Shown: positions 21,149-24,365 of the stretch, one piece after another | How positions within the stretch are numbered: position 1 is the first letter of the stretch | How the letters are laid out: every line of letters begins with the position of its first letter | Virus record (IMG/VR): IMGVR_UViG_3300042292_000714 | Span: 1 to 24,365 of that record | Source of the DNA: a virus | Strand: one strand, 5' to 3' | Length of the DNA stretch: 24,365 nt | Position numbers and translations under genes: made by a program | Notes under the pieces: model-generated | The model's database searches: none | What the model was told of the DNA's origin: nothing | What the model saw: only the letters and a program-made list of their open reading frames with translations

Positions 21149-21568
21149 TTATTTGTTCTCGATGAGTCCGACGGTTAAGGCCACTTTCACTTTGATGGAT
21201 GTGTCACCTTGTGCAACGGTCACAGGATCCGCAGCGATGCTGCAAGCCTTTAAGACCAGCACAGAAGGGACGATACCGCCGCCGTTGAAAGTAATGGGCA
21301 CATCGAACAAGGGTATCAAATACGGGTCCCTGTTTGGAGCTGCATTCACGATACCTAACCAGGTCTCGTAATACATCTCAATGCTTGCGGATTGTTCTAC
21401 TTTACCGAACCCGCGCGATACGGCATAAGGACCAGCCCCGTAATTATTAACGACCTCTTGCTTGCGGTCCCACTCAACGGAAGTAATTCCGATTACAGGA
21501 TTGCCAAACAAGATCAAGTTAATGTTGTTCCAGGAGTGCGCTATGCCGTTTATTAATGGTGTTGCCAT
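21149..21568 (-). CDS. Tail tube protein
   Basis: A 139-residue protein following the sheath gene with a 5-nt gap. The pattern HSWNNINLILFGNPVIGITSV near the N-terminus, then YAVSRGFGKVEQSASIEMYYE and a final VKVALTVGLIENK, fits contractile-phage tube proteins, which start with an i-g-t-s beta pattern. It should form the inner tube. The order sheath-tube-chaperone-tape measure is characteristic. Confidence 0.87.
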   Translation of the reverse strand: MATPLINGIAHSWNNINLILFGNPVIGITSVEWDRKQEVVNNYGAGPYAVSRGFGKVEQSASIEMYYETWLGIVNAAPNRDPYLIPLFDVPITFNGGGIVPSVLVLKACSIAADPVTVAQGDTSIKVKVALTVGLIENK

Positions 21569-21573
21569 GTTGA

Positions 21574-23118
21574 TTAAGCGATTGAAGGTTTGAAGCCGAT
21601 AGGAATTTCAATGAAGCGCGCCACGCCATTAACAACGAGATCCACACCGATAACAAGCTTGCTGGTTGCCAGCACATCTTGTGTAGGGCTTATCTGCACT
21701 CGTCGTGCGGATAGTTCAAAATCTCGAAGCATCTGATCAAGCGCTGCATCTCCGATGTTTTCCAACATCGTGATGGTGTTGTCGCTCATCGTGCCGTCGG
21801 CGTTTAATGTGATTGGCGAGTTCAGTTTAGGCAGATAGGCAGCCCGTAGATTACGGATGGCCTTATCAATGGTCCGGTTGTTTTCGACATAAGCATAGTC
21901 GCTTGTTGGTACTACGGCTGTGTGCGAATCGTTCCAATATGAGCCGGATAAACCGACATGTTTTTTCAAGAAAATGAAGCGCTTGTCGTTCAAAGCTTCA
22001 AGCAGTCCGTCCGTTACTGCGGAGTTTGAAAACAGGGTTCCGTTTGAGAACGCCAGTACTTCAAGTTCTGTGCCGTTGGACATGTTGAACTTCTCGACCC
22101 ATGCGATCGATTCGCTGACTTTAGCAAAAGCGATTGTGCCAAGGCAAGCGCCCAGGGCGGAGATTGATTTCCCGCATGTGATGTACAAGAAGTTTCCGTG
22201 TGCCCCGCCATCCTGCGCAAGAACCATTGAACACTTTTCGTCGGTTAAATTGTTCAGCGTGAAGATCGCAGACAAATCGGAAACGCCTGTCGTGTGCCCT
22301 CCGATAATGGCAGAAATGTTCTTACCTGCATCGTCCAGCGTTTTACACACCGTGTCGATAGCGGTTACGTCAGCGGCTGCAATGGCAGTAGCGTCTTTGT
22401 AAACTGCGATTTGACGAACGGCGCCTTCGGCATAGTTCTGGATTGAACTGATCTCGGTATAAGTGTACGGAGAAGGCACAACGTAGAATCCTACATAAAG
22501 CACGCCTTTCGGTTGGATGCGGAAAAATTCAGAAATATGATAGTGCCAAACCGCTTGCAGAGATGCAACTCCCGGTACTACGTTTTGCGTCCATGTTCCG
22601 GCCATGGTACCCGTGATAGTAGCAGTGTATGGCGTGCCCGTGTTCAAGTAAACGCCGAATTTCTTCGGCGCTGTAATCGTAAGCGTCGCTGTGTTAAACG
22701 ACGCGGTGTATCCGTGGTTCACGGTACCGGCGTTAATTGCAGCGGTGATACTTGCACCCAGCAAAGCGATAGTTGAGTCGCCCGCTACTTTGGTGTAAGT
22801 ACACAAGGTCGTAGACTGCGCGGCGCCTGTTGCGTCCAGATCAGCTACTTTGATGGTGATGGTATCTCCGGTAGAACCCGCAGTACCGATCAAGAAAGTA
22901 GCAGTGGCCGCCGTAGCGTCTGCGCAGGTGTCCAAGATACCTGCGTTAACCGCATCTTGCACACTATACAGAGCCTTCACGCGATTCGATGTAGTCCAAC
23001 CTGACGGCAGGTTTCCATCCGCGGTATAGAACAGCATCCCGCTGATATGGTCGTTAGAAGGCAGTGGTCGACCTAAGCCGCCCTGCCCCTTGATAAACGT
23101 AAGATTAGGTAAAGACAT
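21574..23118 (-). CDS. Contractile tail sheath protein, DUF2586-like
   Basis: A 514-residue protein starting MSLPNLTFIKGQGGLGRPLP. The pattern GMLFYTADGNLPSGW and VKALYSVQDAVNAGI is that of DUF2586/gpL-like sheath proteins of Mu-type phages. A Gly/Thr-rich insertion occupies about 60-185. The C-terminal domain about 410-514 has YLPKLNSPITL and a final GVARFIEIPIGFKPSIA strand, which fits the sheath handshake region. It identifies a contractile tail. Confidence 0.85.
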   Translation of the reverse strand: MSLPNLTFIKGQGGLGRPLPSNDHISGMLFYTADGNLPSGWTTSNRVKALYSVQDAVNAGILDTCADATAATATFLIGTAGSTGDTITIKVADLDATGAAQSTTLCTYTKVAGDSTIALLGASITAAINAGTVNHGYTASFNTATLTITAPKKFGVYLNTGTPYTATITGTMAGTWTQNVVPGVASLQAVWHYHISEFFRIQPKGVLYVGFYVVPSPYTYTEISSIQNYAEGAVRQIAVYKDATAIAAADVTAIDTVCKTLDDAGKNISAIIGGHTTGVSDLSAIFTLNNLTDEKCSMVLAQDGGAHGNFLYITCGKSISALGACLGTIAFAKVSESIAWVEKFNMSNGTELEVLAFSNGTLFSNSAVTDGLLEALNDKRFIFLKKHVGLSGSYWNDSHTAVVPTSDYAYVENNRTIDKAIRNLRAAYLPKLNSPITLNADGTMSDNTITMLENIGDAALDQMLRDFELSARRVQISPTQDVLATSKLVIGVDLVVNGVARFIEIPIGFKPSIA

Positions 23119-23148
23119 TTCGCTTTCCTTTGGTTTTTAGGTTATTAA

Positions 23149-23589
23149 TTACTGAACGACACGACTCTTTTCAACCCACAATGTGCCGCTGAACACGAAT
23201 GTCAATACAGCGCTTGCGTTAGTGGATAGAGTGGCTGTACCTGCCGTCCGCCAAGTTGTACCCGTCGTAGTGGTGAACGTCAACTTGTTACCGCTGGCGC
23301 CTGTTGCGATGATTATGATTTCATCTCCCGCGTTGCACTTGGTAATGGTCGGAAAACCCAAACGGAAAGAATCCGTTAAAGCGATGCGGTAGTAAGTCTT
23401 ATAACGGCTTGGCGCGATACGCACAGAATCGAATCCGGCAGCATCGGTGTAGGACGTGTATCCTAACGTGAGCTTTCGATACGTGTTGTCCGTTGAAGCG
23501 GTCGTGCCGAACTTCGGCGATGTGCTTTGAGCGGTAGCGTTAACCGCAGAGAAGGCTACCAGCATTAATGCGAAAAGGAATTTTTTCAT
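23149..23589 (-). CDS. Exported protein within virion operon
   Basis: A 146-residue protein with an N-terminal Sec-type signal: MKK, hydrophobic stretch about 4-16, and a likely cleavage site after NATAQ (residue 21). The mature part is Thr/Ser/Gly-rich and beta-rich, with AGDEIIIIATG and FSGTLWVEK near the end, resembling phage surface-protein beta domains. It sits between a capsid-side gene and the sheath, where head-tail connector genes are expected. The start shares a base with the upstream stop. Function unknown. Confidence 0.75.
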   Translation of the reverse strand: MKKFLFALMLVAFSAVNATAQSTSPKFGTTASTDNTYRKLTLGYTSYTDAAGFDSVRIAPSRYKTYYRIALTDSFRLGFPTITKCNAGDEIIIIATGASGNKLTFTTTTGTTWRTAGTATLSTNASAVLTFVFSGTLWVEKSRVVQ

Positions 23590-23852
23590 TATTTCTTGTT
23601 TGATTTTTTAGAGTTTTGTTTTACTTCGTCTTCTTCCTGGATATCTGCAGGAGCTTCTTCCTGGATATCTGCAGGAGCTTTCACAGCGGTTCCAGACAAA
23701 CCTTTGAGGGCTTCTTCTCTGCTTACCGCAGTGCGGTATTCAGGGTGCGGCACAAACAACCACCCGCCGTTGTCGTTCAGGTAGATGTGCGAAAAGCGCT
23801 CGTTTGCTTGGAGGTGCTGTAAAGCTTCCGGATTGATTTTTAATTCACTCAT
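23589..23852 (-). CDS. Small protein with duplicated acidic APADIQEE repeat
   Basis: An 87-residue protein. The N-terminal part (about 1-50) is a compact domain with HIYLNDNGGWLFVPHPEY. The C-terminal part has two exact copies of the 8-residue APADIQEE and then a basic SNKK-type tail. It lies directly after the capsid protein gene and may be a virion decoration or connector. No family recognised. Confidence 0.72.
   Translation of the reverse strand: MSELKINPEALQHLQANERFSHIYLNDNGGWLFVPHPEYRTAVSREEALKGLSGTAVKAPADIQEEAPADIQEEDEVKQNSKKSNKK
23631..23678. repeat. Two identical 24-bp tandem repeats inside coding sequence
   Basis: The 24-bp unit at 23631-23654 is repeated exactly at 23655-23678. 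In the coding frame it gives APADIQEE twice. Exact DNA identity indicates a recent duplication or a slippage-prone site. Confidence 0.9.
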
Positions 23853-23863
23853 GGTGCTGCGGT

Positions 23864-24365
23864 TTATGATCCGTAAACGATTGTTTCAGAATACCAACCA
23901 ACCTGCACATCGACTTTCATGTTCAACTTCAAGAACCACAATTCAGAGTTGGCTGCCAGCGGAGATATTTTAAGCGTAGTTTCATCGTCTGTTGAGTTCA
24001 AACCTAACCACAAGTTAGAGTCACGACTGGCAGTACCTTTTGCGATCATAAAGAAGTTATCAGGCAAATCGGTGATTTCAACAATGCGGTAACCGTCAAA
24101 CGTTGCGATGCCGCGTTGAGTGATATCCACACCCTTATTGGCTTGGTTCTTCTGGGTTGTGTAGTAGATTTCCGCAGTGTTTTGGTTCATGAAGATTTTC
24201 ATGTTCGGGTCCCTGCGCAACGCAACAGGGATCATCGCCGTACCTCTCGCCAATTCAGCGAAGATGTTTGAAGTACTTAAAGTTGTCGGCGATGATACGA
24301 TGTTCGTTTGATCCGTGCCGGAAGTCGCAGCGAGCGCTTTCTTCTTCAAGCCGTTGATGTACTTG
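23864..24365 (-). CDS. Probable major capsid protein, N-terminus beyond window
   Basis: An open frame runs from the right edge to a stop at 23864, so at least 166 residues are visible without the start. An internal TTG exists at 24349, but the open frame continues upstream, so this is a truncated gene. Features such as FAELARGTAMIPVALRRDP, a KIFMNQNTAEIY strand and the ending AANSELWFLKLNMKVDVQVGWYSETI fit the C-terminal domain of Bacteroidota phage capsid proteins. Position just before the tail module supports this. HK97-fold status is not proved. Confidence 0.75.
   Translation of the reverse strand, partial: KYINGLKKKALAATSGTDQTNIVSSPTTLSTSNIFAELARGTAMIPVALRRDPNMKIFMNQNTAEIYYTTQKNQANKGVDITQRGIATFDGYRIVEITDLPDNFFMIAKGTASRDSNLWLGLNSTDDETTLKISPLAANSELWFLKLNMKVDVQVGWYSETIVYGS

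Noticed and set aside
21920-22402. Plus-strand open frame of 160 codons
   Set aside because: Antisense to the sheath gene and without recognisable domains.
1-24365. CRISPR array, insertion sequence or rRNA
   Set aside because: No regularly spaced repeats, transposase motifs or rRNA sequence were seen on either strand.

Overview
The window is about 24 kb of a temperate, contractile-tailed phage of a Bacteroidota host. Three predicted promoters fit the Bacteroidota form (TTTG, 19-20 bp, then TAnnTTTG or a one-mismatch version), few genes have a strong Shine-Dalgarno site, and the integrase has the N-terminal domain usual in that phylum. No host housekeeping genes are present. Almost everything is on the minus strand, so transcription runs from high to low coordinates. 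Genes overlap or abut throughout, often by ATGA or TAATG.

From right to left: the end of a probable major capsid protein (cut by the right edge), a small acidic protein and an exported protein, then the tail module (sheath 21574-23118, tube, assembly chaperone with a -1 frameshift extension, tape measure, DUF6046-like protein, hub, spike). A run of very small proteins follows, including a duplicated pair. After these come probable lysis membrane proteins, two probable surface or adhesion proteins and a cysteine/histidine endolysin (12640-13167), closed by a rho-independent terminator at 12580-12608.

The centre (9.7-12.6 kb) is the lysogeny and integration region. It holds a short operon of an unknown protein and an Xre regulator behind a palindrome-containing promoter, then an attP that carries the 3' end of a tRNA-Leu-like gene and its terminator. 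Four GGYGCAAC repeats flank or lie near this core. A tyrosine integrase follows, and on the plus strand a repressor and a small lipoprotein.

The left 9.7 kb is one early replication operon driven from a promoter at 9750-9780 whose spacer is filled by a 14-bp palindrome. It encodes small DNA-binding and accessory proteins, a Cas4/RecB-like DUF2800 nuclease, a DUF2815 ssDNA-binding-type protein, a possible sliding clamp, a family A DNA polymerase, an HNH homing-type endonuclease, several small unknown proteins, and a VapE/D5-like primase-helicase that runs off the left edge.

AttP is intact and internal, with phage genes on both sides. The sequence is therefore probably from the free or circular phage form (or a tandem arrangement), not from a single integrated prophage, where attP would be split between the two ends. 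The most notable points are the attP/arm-site/integrase-promoter arrangement, the two promoters with operators in their spacers, the programmed frameshift, the exported protein inside the virion operon, the apparent lack of baseplate J/I genes, the duplicated small proteins next to the spike, and the tRNA-like element in the replication operon.
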